DNA of 64,000 nt from Bog-532 sp965277615 (GCA_965277615.1 CBDIDG010000006.1:620001-684000); one strand, 5' to 3'; shown: positions 35,723 through 44,546, numbered from the stretch's first letter. Made by a program: numbers and translations. The notes: generated by a model not told the origin, from the letters alone.

Positions 35723-35864
35723 CGGACCAGGCGAACTCGGACCCGAGTTCCGCACCCGGGCGCTGATCATGGGAACGGAGCATCTGACGGACGGCCCCGT
35801 TCCGTGTCTAGTAGGGATCTTGCATGGCAGCCGAGGTCATCGAGGGCCTGGGGTAGCCATTGGT

Positions 35865-36587
35865 TCAGCGGATCGCGGCATGGATACTGGCGTGGGCTGC
35901 CTCAACGAGCCAGCTGAACACCGGCTGCGGACTGTCCATGTGCTCGGGATGCCATTGCACCGCGAGCAGATCCGCACCCGGCAGCTCGATGGCCTCGATC
36001 ACGTCATCCGCTGCCCGGGCGGTCGCCACCAGATCACGGCCAAGCTGGTCCACGCCCTGATGGTGCAGGCTGTTGGCCATGGTCGCCGCGCCGTAGAGTT
36101 CGCCCACGATGCTGCCTGGCGCAGTGAGCACCTCGTGCCATGGCCCGACCGGATGCTCGGCCAGATGGCCGTGCAGGGTCCCGCCGCGGCTGACATTGAC
36201 CAGCTGCAGACCGCGGCAGATCGCCAGCACCGGCCGGCCACGCTCAAGCGCGGCGGCCAGCAGCGAGAGCTCAAACGCGTCGCGCTCCGGATCCGGTGCC
36301 GGGGTAGCCGAGCATGCCACCGCGCCGTACTGGGCGGGATCGACGTCGGCACCTCCACTCAGCACCAGCGCATCCATTTTGCCCATCGCGGCTTCCGGGT
36401 CCGCGCGGGACGGCAGGTACACGGCTAGGCCGCCGGCGGACGCGACATGGTCGGCGTAGCCACTGAAGTACACGTCCGCGTCCAGCATGTCGAGCCCCGG
36501 CGGACCCTTGCGCGTCCTGTTCCCGGGGCGGCGCCGGCCGGTCACGGCAATCAGCGGTGCAGCGCGATGACCGTTCGGCTTCTCCAC
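35865..36587 (-). CDS. Gamma-glutamyl hydrolase, class I amidotransferase (PuuD-like)
   Basis: The 240-residue protein belongs to the peptidase C26 family of gamma-glutamyl-GABA and related hydrolases. The Cys nucleophile is in AICRGLQLVNV (residue near 119) and the His/Glu pair is in VQWHPEHMD. An oxyanion-type SGGADVDPAQYG loop is present. It hydrolyses gamma-glutamyl amide bonds. It is the last cistron of the glutathione-dependent catabolic operon, 3 bp after the glutathione synthetase gene. That suggests it removes the gamma-glutamyl group from glutathione conjugates, which is an inference. Confidence 0.85.
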   Translation of the reverse strand: MEKPNGHRAAPLIAVTGRRRPGNRTRKGPPGLDMLDADVYFSGYADHVASAGGLAVYLPSRADPEAAMGKMDALVLSGGADVDPAQYGAVACSATPAPDPERDAFELSLLAAALERGRPVLAICRGLQLVNVSRGGTLHGHLAEHPVGPWHEVLTAPGSIVGELYGAATMANSLHHQGVDQLGRDLVATARAADDVIEAIELPGADLLAVQWHPEHMDSPQPVFSWLVEAAHASIHAAIR

Positions 36588-36590
36588 GGA

Positions 36591-37598
36591 TCAGAACGCC
36601 CGGGCCGGTGCCGGGCAGTTGGCCTCGACCCAGGCCAGCACGTCACTGGCGATGTGGGTCCCCGTGAGCGCATCGATTTCCCGGACCCCGGTCGGGCTGG
36701 TGACGTTCACCTCGGTGAGCAGGCCCCCGATGACGTCGATGCCGACGAAGGCCAGACCCTGCTCGCGCAGCAGGGGAGCGAGCTGGGCGCAGATCGCCTC
36801 GTCCTGCCCGGTGACCGAATCGGCTACCGCGACGGCACCGGTGGCCATATTGCACCGGAAGTCGTCCGCACCGGCCACCCGGCGGATGGCGCCGATCGGC
36901 CGGCCATCAAGCACGATGATGCGCCGGTCGCCTTCGCTGCAGGCGGCGATCCACTGCTGTACCACGACTTGCGTGCGTCCCCGATCGGTTGCGGTCTCCA
37001 GCAGGGAAGCGAGGTTGGGATCGGCGGAGTCGAGGACCAGGATGCCGTGGCCGCCCATCCAGTCGGTCGGCTTGAGCACCGCGCGTCCCCAGGCGGAGAC
37101 GGTGGACCGTATCCGATGGCGGTCCGCGCTGACCAGTGTGGGCGGCCCGAGTTGCGGGACTCGCAGCGCGAAGAGCTTCTCGTTGGCGTTGCGAACTCCG
37201 GCGGGCGAGTTGAGCACCAGAGTGGTGTGCGGGTCGATGAGGTCGAGCAGGTAGGTGGCCCGCAGGTACTCGGCGTCGACCGGCGGATCCGTGCGCATGA
37301 AGACGGCCGCCGCGTCGCCGAGCCGGTAGCGCACCGGATCGCCGGGCATGTACCAGCGCGGGTCGGCGATCCATTTGCCGTTGTGGAGTACCGCCGGCCG
37401 CAAGGTCACGGGTACGCAGCGGGCGACGGTTGCGCCCTCGTCGAATTCCAGCTGAGCCGCCGTCGTCACCAGTACCCGGTGCCCCCGGCTCTGCGCGGCT
37501 TCCATCAAGGCGACGCTGGTGTCGTGGGCGGCCACCAGACCCGAGATCTCATCGATCACGAAGACGATGTCCGTGCCCGAGTCGCGATTCAGCAGCAT
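36591..37598 (-). CDS. gshB: Glutathione synthetase-like ATP-grasp ligase
   Basis: This 335-residue protein resembles prokaryotic GshB, which joins gamma-glutamylcysteine and glycine using ATP. The N-terminal substrate part has FVIDEISGLVAAHDTSVALMEAA and MRTDPPVDAEYLRATYLLDLI. The ATP-grasp core has LKPTDWMGGHGI and RRIIVLDGRPIGAIRRV. The Mg/ATP end is GIDVIGGLLTEVNVTSPTGVREID. Most actinomycetes use mycothiol, so this gene makes sense as part of the isoGHIJ-type operon that consumes glutathione. It follows aldehyde dehydrogenase on the same strand. Confidence 0.88.
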   Translation of the reverse strand: MLLNRDSGTDIVFVIDEISGLVAAHDTSVALMEAAQSRGHRVLVTTAAQLEFDEGATVARCVPVTLRPAVLHNGKWIADPRWYMPGDPVRYRLGDAAAVFMRTDPPVDAEYLRATYLLDLIDPHTTLVLNSPAGVRNANEKLFALRVPQLGPPTLVSADRHRIRSTVSAWGRAVLKPTDWMGGHGILVLDSADPNLASLLETATDRGRTQVVVQQWIAACSEGDRRIIVLDGRPIGAIRRVAGADDFRCNMATGAVAVADSVTGQDEAICAQLAPLLREQGLAFVGIDVIGGLLTEVNVTSPTGVREIDALTGTHIASDVLAWVEANCPAPARAF

Positions 37599-37649
37599 CG
37601 GTGATCCCTTCGTGCATAACCTCGCGTGGTGTCCGATGAGGACGGCCCG

Positions 37650-39026
37650 TCAGCGTTTGACCCGCAGGACGGAGATGTCGGTGTAGCTGAGCAGCCCGTG
37701 CAGGGAGCTCTCGACCCCCAGCCCGGACTGCTTGATGCCGCCGAACGGAACGTCCGGGGACAGCATCGGGTGCTGGTTGATCCAGACGGTTCCGGCCTCG
37801 ATGCGCTCGGCGACCTCGATCGCTTGCTCCTCGTTGGCCGACCAGACCGAGGCGCCGAGGCCGAGCTCGCTGCTGTTCGCCCGGTTGACGGCCTCGTCGA
37901 GGTCGCTGTACGTCAGGATCGGCAGGACCGGCCCGAACTGCTCCTCGCGCACCAGGGCCATGTCGTCGGTGACGTTCCTGACCAGGGTCACCGGGTGGAA
38001 GTAGCCGGGGCCCTCCGGGGCCTTACCGCGGAAGTACACATCGGCGCCCGCTTCCTCCGCGGCCGCGAGCAGCGACACCACCCGCTCGTGCTGGGCCCGG
38101 TTCTGGATGGGGCCCATGTCCACGCCGTCTCGCAGCCCATCGCCCACGACGACGTCCGCGGCCACGGCGGCCAGCGCGTCCTCCACGGCCGGGGCGAGGC
38201 TCTCCGGGAGGTAGAGCCGCTTGAGCCCGGCGCACACCTGGCCGCAGTTGGACAGCCCGGCCCAGTACAGGTCCGAGGCGATGACCGCCGGGTCCGCGTC
38301 GTCGAGCACGATGCCGGCGTCGTTGCCGCCGAGTTCGAGGGTGAGCCGCTTCAGCGTGGCCGAGGCGCTGGCCATGATGGCCTTTCCGGTGGGCTCAGAA
38401 CCGGTGAAAGAGATCTTGCCTATGCCGGGGTGGGTGGTGAGCGCGCGTCCCAGCTCGTCGCCGCCGGCCAGGACCTGCACGACGCCGGGCGGGAGGACCT
38501 CCTGGGCCAGCTCACCGAGGCGCACGGTGGCGACCGGGGTGTATGGCGAGGGCTTGACGATCACTGTATTGCCGGTCACCAGCGCCGGGCCGATCTTCCA
38601 CATCGCCAGCAGCAGCGGGTAATTCCACGCGGTGATGGCACCGACGACGCCTATGGGGATGCGCCGGACCTCGATGCGCTCGTCCTCGTCGTCCCGCACG
38701 ACCTCGACGGGAATCGCCAGCCGCGCGTAGTTGTCCCAGTAGCGCAGGCCGGACCCGATCTCGCCACGGGATTTCGCCACCGGCTTGCCCTGCTCCAGGG
38801 TCATCAGCCGGGCGAGCTCGTCGTGGTGCTCGCGCACGACGCCGGCCAGCTGCATCAGGAGCTGCTGTCGCTCCTCGACCGGCCGGGCGCGCCAGCCCGC
38901 GGCCGCGGCCTGAGCGGTCGCGACCGCCTGGTCGAGGTCTGACGCTGACGCCGCCGTGACGGTCGCGAACACGGTTTCGGTGGCCGGATTGACGACCTGC
39001 AGCGCGGACGCGTCAGACCATGTCAT
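37650..39026 (-). CDS. Aldehyde dehydrogenase (AldH1-like)
   Basis: This 458-residue NAD(P)-dependent dehydrogenase has the general-base Glu in TLELGGNDAGIV and the nucleophilic Cys in SNCGQVCAGLKR. NAD-binding wording AWNYPLLLAMWKIGPALVTGNTVIVKPSPYTP precedes them. It lies between the glutathione transferases and gshB in one operon. In isoprene and styrene clusters an AldH in this position is thought to help oxidise the glutathionyl aldehyde formed by the SDR enzyme. The same role is inferred here. Confidence 0.9.
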   Translation of the reverse strand: MTWSDASALQVVNPATETVFATVTAASASDLDQAVATAQAAAAGWRARPVEERQQLLMQLAGVVREHHDELARLMTLEQGKPVAKSRGEIGSGLRYWDNYARLAIPVEVVRDDEDERIEVRRIPIGVVGAITAWNYPLLLAMWKIGPALVTGNTVIVKPSPYTPVATVRLGELAQEVLPPGVVQVLAGGDELGRALTTHPGIGKISFTGSEPTGKAIMASASATLKRLTLELGGNDAGIVLDDADPAVIASDLYWAGLSNCGQVCAGLKRLYLPESLAPAVEDALAAVAADVVVGDGLRDGVDMGPIQNRAQHERVVSLLAAAEEAGADVYFRGKAPEGPGYFHPVTLVRNVTDDMALVREEQFGPVLPILTYSDLDEAVNRANSSELGLGASVWSANEEQAIEVAERIEAGTVWINQHPMLSPDVPFGGIKQSGLGVESSLHGLLSYTDISVLRVKR

Positions 39027-39030
39027 GGGG

Positions 39031-39777
39031 TCATGCCTTTCGTGGGGAACTGGCGGATCCGCCGGTCGGCGCTTCGCGGCCTGAGCCTGGCCGGAAGAGC
39101 GTCCGGAACTGCTCGTCGGTGTATTCGTGTTTGCGGGCCTTGGCCTCGCGGGGGTCGTCGATGCGTATCTTGGCCGACGGCCGCTGGCTGATGACGGACA
39201 TCCAGCGGGCGACGTTCGGATACCCGGCCTTGATATCCACGCCGTGCCCGGCCGCCACGCGGGTCCACGGGTAGCAGGCGATGTCGGCGATGGAGAACTC
39301 TTCGCCGGCCAGGTACTCGGCGTCCCCGAGCCGCTTGTCCAGCACGCCGTACAACCGCCTTACCTCGCCGAGATAGCGGCCGGTGGCGTAGTTGTCTTCG
39401 ATACCCTGCTGCCGGGCGTAGTTGGTGAAGTGCGCGGCCTGGCCGGCCATCGGACCCTGGTTGGCGACCTGCCAGGTCGTCCAGCAGATCGCCTCCCAGC
39501 GGCGCGCGGGATCGGTCGGCAGCAGCCGGCCCGTCTTCTCGGCCAGGTAGAACAGGATGGCGGCAGACTCGAACAAGGGGATCGAGCGGCCGCCCGGCCC
39601 GTCGTGGTCCACGATGGCCGGTACCTTGCCGTTCGGGTTGACCCGCAGGTAGTCGTCGCTGAACTGCTCGCCGGCGGTGATGTCGGTCCACTTGACCTCG
39701 TACGGCAGCCCAAGTTCCTCCAGTGCGATCAGCACTTTCCGGACGTTGGGACTGGTGTAGTAGTAAAGGTCGATCAC
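39031..39777 (-). CDS. isoJ: Glutathione S-transferase (IsoJ-like, YghU/Ure2p type)
   Basis: This 248-residue transferase starts at GTG 2 bp after the preceding stop. The thioredoxin-like N-domain begins IDLYYYTSPNVRKVLIALEELGLPY. It continues with NPNGKVPAIVDHDG and ESAAILFYLAEKTGRLLP, which holds the glutathione gamma-Glu site (SAA). The helical C-domain contains FSIADIACYPWT. Position fourth in an isoG-H-I-J order supports the IsoJ assignment; the symbol rests on synteny and family, not a database match. It probably conjugates glutathione to an electrophile. Confidence 0.78.
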   Translation of the reverse strand: MIDLYYYTSPNVRKVLIALEELGLPYEVKWTDITAGEQFSDDYLRVNPNGKVPAIVDHDGPGGRSIPLFESAAILFYLAEKTGRLLPTDPARRWEAICWTTWQVANQGPMAGQAAHFTNYARQQGIEDNYATGRYLGEVRRLYGVLDKRLGDAEYLAGEEFSIADIACYPWTRVAAGHGVDIKAGYPNVARWMSVISQRPSAKIRIDDPREAKARKHEYTDEQFRTLFRPGSGREAPTGGSASSPRKA

Positions 39778-39779
39778 GG

Positions 39780-40496
39780 TCAGATGCCGAACTCGGCCTG
39801 CATCCGGTCGAGGTAGGCCACCAGGTTGGGCTTGGTCTGCACATATCCGGTACCCGGCCAGGGGTGCGGCTGCAGGGCAATGTGCTTGACGGTCGAGTAC
39901 ACCGACGCGTCCAGGGAGCGGAGCCGGTCACCGGTGAAGTACTTGTTGTCTCCCAGGTAGTCCGCCAGCGCGTCGATGTCGGCCCGGAAAAAGTCCTGGA
40001 CGACCTCGGAGCTGCGGCGCCCCATACCTTGGCCGTTGAACCCGTCCAGGATGCGCTGGCGGAAACTGTCCAGGAAGGCCTGCAACTCCGGCCCGATCTC
40101 GACGTCGCCGATGATGTAGGGGATGTAGGTCTCCCAGCCGACGTCCAGCCGCCAGCGCGGCTCGATGATGCCGCTCCAGTACAGGTGTTCCTCGATCAGC
40201 CGGTTCCAGGCCAGGTTGTTGGCCGCTTCCCGCTTGGACAGGTCGGCGTCGAGCTTGTCGCCGTACTTCTCCTTGAGGTAGGCGATGATCGTGTTGGAGT
40301 CGGGCACTTTGGTGCCGTCGCTGTCGATGATGTACGGCAGCTTGCCGGTCGGAGAGTCTTCGTCGAGCCTGGCCAGGTCCTGATTGCGGTACTCGAATTC
40401 CAGGCCCGTGAAGGTCAGGTAGTTGATGGTCTTGGTGACGTAGGGGCTGATGTCTGGCACGCCGAACGCGGGTACGTACCCGTAAATCGTGATCAT
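39780..40496 (-). CDS. isoI: Glutathione S-transferase (IsoI-like, epoxide-type)
   Basis: This 238-residue protein begins MITIYGYVPAFGVPDISPYVTK and carries KLPYIIDSDGTKVPDSNTIIAYLKEKYGD, a glutathione-site thioredoxin-fold N-domain. The helical C-domain has the wording HLYWSGIIEPRWRLDVGWETYIP seen in IsoI/StyI-like transferases and their distant relatives. IsoI opens epoxyisoprene with glutathione; StyI does the same with styrene oxide. The N-domain lacks a classic Cys or Ser near the start, so catalysis may rely on another residue. Third in the operon, 2 bp before isoJ. Confidence 0.78.
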   Translation of the reverse strand: MITIYGYVPAFGVPDISPYVTKTINYLTFTGLEFEYRNQDLARLDEDSPTGKLPYIIDSDGTKVPDSNTIIAYLKEKYGDKLDADLSKREAANNLAWNRLIEEHLYWSGIIEPRWRLDVGWETYIPYIIGDVEIGPELQAFLDSFRQRILDGFNGQGMGRRSSEVVQDFFRADIDALADYLGDNKYFTGDRLRSLDASVYSTVKHIALQPHPWPGTGYVQTKPNLVAYLDRMQAEFGI

Positions 40497-40560
40497 TGGA
40501 GAATCCCTTCTGCGGCTCTGCAGCGACGGTGAGGACGGAGATCGGATCGGCGTGGTGCCC

Positions 40561-41241
40561 CTACCAGGGGAGGAATTCGCCGTTGGAGTGCTGGAACCGG
40601 CCCGAATTAGCCGGGGTCAGCTGATCGATGTCCTTGATCAGGCCGGTCGCGGCCTGATCAGGAGTGAGGTAGTCGAAGTTCCCGGGATAGTCCTTGGTCA
40701 GTGCCGTGGCGACCATGCCGGGGTGCAGCGCGAGCACGCTGACGCCGTGCTTGGACAGATCGTGGTGCAGGTTGAGCGCGACCATGTTGGCCCCGGCCTT
40801 GGAGACCCGGTAGGCGTACATGCCGCCGGACCCGTTGTCGCCCAGTGACCCGACCCGGCTCGTGACGATGCCCACCTTCGAGCCGTCGTGCAGCAGGTCC
40901 CGCAGCGCCTCGATGGTTCGCAACGGGCCCAGCGTGTTGATCTCGAGCTGCCGCCGGACGTCGTCGTAGTCGATGGACCCGAGTTCGTCGAGCCCCAGCA
41001 CGCCCGCGACGTGGTAAATGACGTCGAACTTGCGGTCGGCCGCGGCCAGCTTGGCGGCCAGCTCATCCACCGAGGGCTGGGAGGTCACGTCCACCTTGCC
41101 GATGACCGTGACCCCCAGCGCGGCGAGCTCATCGTTGCCGTCCAGGCACGCGGCGATAACCGTGTCACCCCGCTGGTGCAGCCGCCGGGCGATGGCGTCG
41201 GCGATCCCGCGGTCGGCTCCGACGACCAGCACAGTGGGCAT
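40561..41241 (-). CDS. isoH: Short-chain dehydrogenase (IsoH-like)
   Basis: I chose ATG 41241, giving 226 residues; a longer frame upstream lies antisense in the CoA-transferase gene. The Rossmann motif is VVGADRGIADAIARRL. The catalytic Ser is in GIVTSRVGSLGD and the YxxxK is YAYRVSKAGANM. IsoH oxidises the primary alcohol of the glutathione conjugate (1-hydroxy-2-glutathionyl-2-methyl-3-butene in isoprene degraders) to aldehyde and acid. The order G-H-I-J supports the call; the real substrate could be another glutathionyl alcohol. Confidence 0.8.
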   Translation of the reverse strand: MPTVLVVGADRGIADAIARRLHQRGDTVIAACLDGNDELAALGVTVIGKVDVTSQPSVDELAAKLAAADRKFDVIYHVAGVLGLDELGSIDYDDVRRQLEINTLGPLRTIEALRDLLHDGSKVGIVTSRVGSLGDNGSGGMYAYRVSKAGANMVALNLHHDLSKHGVSVLALHPGMVATALTKDYPGNFDYLTPDQAATGLIKDIDQLTPANSGRFQHSNGEFLPW

Positions 41242-41254
41242 CTCTGCTCCTTCC

Positions 41255-42484
41255 TTACGCGGGCACGGTGACGGCGCCGGGGTGCTCGGTGCCGACGACT
41301 CCACGCTCGGCCAGCCCGGCGCGGGCGGCCGCGTCGTACCCGATCTCGGCCAGGATGTCGGCGTTGTGCTCACCGAGCAGCGGTGCACCCCGGGGAGGCT
41401 CCGGCGCCGTGTCACTGAAGCGAGAGGGGACCCGGGCCTGCCTCAGCCGCCCGGCCACCGGGTGCTCGGACTCCGCGATGATGCCCGTGGCCAGGACCTG
41501 CGGATGCTCGATGACCTGAGCCCGGGTGAGGGTCGCGGCCGCGGGCACGTCGAACTCGGTCATCAGCTCCAGCCACTGCTCCGTCGTCTTCTCGCGCAGG
41601 ACTGACTGGACCAGCTCCAGGCGTTCGTTGATGTACTCGGAGCGGCCGGTGGGGGTGGTGAACCGCTCGTCCTCGATCCACTCCGGCTGGCCGAGCGCCC
41701 GGCACAGCGCCTGCCATTCGGCGTTGCTGTTCGTCGCGATCGTCATGTAACCGTCGGCGGTCTCGTAGATCAGGTCGATGAAGCTTCCGCCCTGCTCGAT
41801 CGGGACCGGCTTGTCGGCGAAGGTGTAGGCCCCCATGTCCGAGGCCCAGAGGAAGGCCAGCACACTCTCCAGCATGGACAGCCGGATGTGCTGTCCTCGT
41901 CCCGTCCGCTCCCTCGCGAACAGGGCCGCGGTGAGCGCCTGGGATGCGACGATCGCGCTGAGTTTGTCGGGCAGGATCGTCCGCACCAGGCGCGGCCGCG
42001 CCGAATCCGAGCCGGCCTGGATGGTGGTCAGCCCGGTGAGCGCCTGGATCAGGGGGTCATAGACCCGCTGCTGCGAGTCCGGCCCGCGCTCGCCGAACCC
42101 GCTCATGGACAGGTACACCAGCTTGGGGTTGACCGCAGACAGGTCCTCGTAGCCGATGCCGAGCCGCTCGACGACACCCGGGCGGAAGTTCTGCACCACG
42201 ACGTCAGCGGTCCGCACCAGCCGCTTGAGTACTTCGACTCCCTCGGCCGCCTTCAGATTGAGGGTCAGGGACCGCTTCGACCGGTTCACGTTGACGAACA
42301 TGGCCGACAGGCCTCCGGACTGGTTCGGCAGCGACCGGACGTGATCGCCCTTGCCCGGGACCTCCACCTTGATCACGTCCGCGCCCTGGTCGCCGATGAT
42401 GTCCGCCGCCCATGGGCCGGACATCATCGAGGACAGGTCGATGACCCGTACACCAGACAAGGGTCCGCTCATCAGTTCATGCAC
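41255..42484 (-). CDS. isoG: Class III CoA-transferase (IsoG-like)
   Basis: The 409-residue CaiB/BaiF-family protein has the N-terminal block SGVRVIDLSSMMSGPWAADIIGDQGADVIKVE and VQNFRPGVVERLGIGY. In isoprene and styrene clusters the homologue activates the glutathionyl acid to its CoA ester. Where formyl-CoA transferases have the catalytic Asp (MQDAV-type wording), this protein has Glu in LSMLESVLAF, a variation seen in some relatives. It is first in the operon, divergent from gshA, with an inverted repeat in the shared gap. Alternative: alpha-methylacyl-CoA racemase-like. Confidence 0.82.
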   Translation of the reverse strand: MHELMSGPLSGVRVIDLSSMMSGPWAADIIGDQGADVIKVEVPGKGDHVRSLPNQSGGLSAMFVNVNRSKRSLTLNLKAAEGVEVLKRLVRTADVVVQNFRPGVVERLGIGYEDLSAVNPKLVYLSMSGFGERGPDSQQRVYDPLIQALTGLTTIQAGSDSARPRLVRTILPDKLSAIVASQALTAALFARERTGRGQHIRLSMLESVLAFLWASDMGAYTFADKPVPIEQGGSFIDLIYETADGYMTIATNSNAEWQALCRALGQPEWIEDERFTTPTGRSEYINERLELVQSVLREKTTEQWLELMTEFDVPAAATLTRAQVIEHPQVLATGIIAESEHPVAGRLRQARVPSRFSDTAPEPPRGAPLLGEHNADILAEIGYDAAARAGLAERGVVGTEHPGAVTVPA

Positions 42485-42565
42485 CTCGTCTACGTCGCTG
42501 GGCGGTTGACGTCACGCAGCGTCATCGCGACTCGTCCGCTCACTGTGACCCAGGTAACAAACGAT

Positions 42566-42590
42566 GAAGATTACGGTAGGGCTAATCTTC
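42566..42590. promoter_or_regulatory. Inverted repeat between isoG and gshA
   Basis: GAAGATTA and TAATCTTC (8-bp perfect arms, 9-bp spacer) lie in the A+T-rich divergent gap. The place and size suit a MarR- or TetR-type operator controlling both directions. The nearby MarR gene is the obvious candidate regulator. Confidence 0.5.
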
Positions 42591-42660
42591 TTAGAGGTCA
42601 ACTACTTGTTGCTGCGGTATTAACCGACTAGCGTCCGGTCCCGAGGAGGACCTTGCTGCC

Positions 42661-43884
42661 ATGCCGATCAACCGACGGGTGCTGACCATGGGCGCCGCTG
42701 AGGACCTCTGTACGACGCTGTTCGCGCCGTCGGCGGAAATGGTCGGCCTGGAGCTGGAGTGGCCGGTACATCGACGGGGGAATGCCGGGATACGGCCAAC
42801 ACCAGCCGAGATGTCGCGTCTGGCCCAGTGCAGACTTCCTGCGGGAGGGCGGGTCACCTTCGAGCCCGGCGGCCAGATCGAACTGTCCACCGTGCCCCAG
42901 TGTGGGGTCAGTGCCGCCCTGGCGGCCGTGGGCGCCGATGAGCGTGCGCTTAAGTCCGAATTGGCCGAGGCCGGGCTGGTGGCTGAGACGATGCCGGTGG
43001 ATGACCGCCGGGCCCCGCAGCGGGTTCGAACGCTGGCCCGCTACGCCGCCATGGAGCGGTTCTTCTCGGCGCAGGGGCCGAACGGTGCCTGGATGATGTG
43101 CAACACCGCGGCGACGCAGATCAACATCAGCCACGACGGCAACGACCCGTGCCAGCGCTGGCTCACCTTGCATCTCATCGCCCCGGTGCTGATCGCAGCA
43201 TTCGCGAATTCGCCCGGCACCGGCCTCGACGGCACGCGCTGGGCCTCGCTGCGTCAGGGGATCTGGTGGTCGATCGACCGCGGGCGGACGAGGCCGGTGC
43301 GAACGGATCTCGCACCCGCGCGCGCCTGGCTGCACTACGCGCTGGCGGCTGATGTCATGTTCATCAACCGGGACGGCAGCCAGGGCGACGACGGCATAGC
43401 GCTATCTCCTGGTCTCCCGTTTGGCGACTGGATGGCCCACGGCCACCAGGCCGGGTGGCCAACGGCCGAGGACTTCCGCTACCACCTGTCGACCTTGTTT
43501 CCGCCGATTCGCCCTCGCGAGTGGCTCGAGCTTCGCGTGCTGGACGCCCTCCCCAACTGGATCCGTGACGTCGCCACGCTCACCGTCGCCACGTCCTGCA
43601 CCCGCACGGCCAGCCGTGAACTGCAACGGCGGCTGCCTTCGACCGGGCAGCTATGGCTGGCGGCCGCCCGCCACGGTCTGCGCCATCCGGTCCTCCACAC
43701 GGCCGCCCGGGAGCTCTTCGCGGTCGTGTCGGACAACGTGGGCCGGGTGAGCGACCGCCAGGAGCACGCGGATCTCCTCCAGGCCTACCGGTCCACGTAC
43801 GTCGACCCGGGCCGCACACCGGGAGATGATCACGGGCGCGACGCCGACCTCCGTACGCAGGTCGCTGCGCTGACCGGCGGCTGA
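42661..43884 (+). CDS. gshA: Glutamate-cysteine ligase (GCS2/EgtA type)
   Basis: This 407-residue protein makes gamma-glutamylcysteine from glutamate and cysteine. It has the family wording VGLELEWPVHR near the start, VTFEPGGQIELSTVPQ for ATP and glutamate binding, TAATQINISHDG, and DALPNWIRDVATLTVA. ATG follows GAGGAGG by about 10 bp. EgtA of ergothioneine synthesis has the same fold, but no other egt gene is here. The divergent operon carries gshB and glutathione users, so a glutathione role is favoured. Confidence 0.87.
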   Translation: MPINRRVLTMGAAEDLCTTLFAPSAEMVGLELEWPVHRRGNAGIRPTPAEMSRLAQCRLPAGGRVTFEPGGQIELSTVPQCGVSAALAAVGADERALKSELAEAGLVAETMPVDDRRAPQRVRTLARYAAMERFFSAQGPNGAWMMCNTAATQINISHDGNDPCQRWLTLHLIAPVLIAAFANSPGTGLDGTRWASLRQGIWWSIDRGRTRPVRTDLAPARAWLHYALAADVMFINRDGSQGDDGIALSPGLPFGDWMAHGHQAGWPTAEDFRYHLSTLFPPIRPREWLELRVLDALPNWIRDVATLTVATSCTRTASRELQRRLPSTGQLWLAAARHGLRHPVLHTAARELFAVVSDNVGRVSDRQEHADLLQAYRSTYVDPGRTPGDDHGRDADLRTQVAALTGG

Positions 43885-43904
43885 GCGCGCCTGGCGCCTG
43901 CCGT

Positions 43905-44504
43905 TCAGATGGCCGATCCGGGCTGGCCTGGACCAGCCGGTGTCAATGGCTCGAACCTCGCCAGCAGCCTTTTCAGTGTCCGGCGCAGGTCATCCTGCTC
44001 CGCCGGGCCGAGCCCATCAAGCAATTTGGCCTCGTGGGCCATCAGGTCGGCGAGGATGGAATCGATCAACTCGATGCCAGCCGGGGTCAGTTCGACGTCG
44101 ATGCGCCGCCGGTCTTCGCTGTGAATGTGCCGGGTCACCAGGCCAGCTCGCTCGAGCTTTTCCAGCCGCTGGGAGACACCACCGGAGCTGAGGAGCGAGT
44201 GGTGGGTCAGCTCACCCGCCGTCATCCGGAACGGGGCGCCCGACCGGCGCAGCATGGCGAGGACGTCCAGCGTCACCCGATCCGTACCGTGTTCGGCCAG
44301 GCGTTCTTTGCGGGCCTGTTCGAGATGCCGGGCGATCCGCCAGATGCGGGAGACGATGCCGACCGAGCTCACGTCCACGTCTGGCCGCTCCCGGTGCCAC
44401 GATGCTTCGATCCGGTCGATCGCGTCGTCACCAGCATCTGCCGCTTGGGGTTCGCCGGATGGACGATCCGGTTCTGCCCCCAGCGCTGGCCGGGCACTGG
44501 GCAT
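43905..44504 (-). CDS. MarR-family transcriptional regulator
   Basis: The 199-residue protein has an acidic leader and a winged helix-turn-helix at about residues 105-160 (FRMTAGELTHHSLLSSGGVSQRLEKLERAGLVTRHIHSEDRRRIDVELTPAG). MarR proteins usually repress nearby genes and are released by phenolic or electrophilic ligands. Iso-type clusters carry marR genes, so this is the likely regulator of the isoG operon and gshA. It converges on gshA with a 20-bp gap. A CTAAGT/ACTTAG dyad lies upstream. Confidence 0.87.
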   Translation of the reverse strand: MPSARPALGAEPDRPSGEPQAADAGDDAIDRIEASWHRERPDVDVSSVGIVSRIWRIARHLEQARKERLAEHGTDRVTLDVLAMLRRSGAPFRMTAGELTHHSLLSSGGVSQRLEKLERAGLVTRHIHSEDRRRIDVELTPAGIELIDSILADLMAHEAKLLDGLGPAEQDDLRRTLKRLLARFEPLTPAGPGQPGSAI

Positions 44505-44546
44505 GTCGAAACCCCTCTGTGGCCGTCCTGCCGAACTAACTCACAA

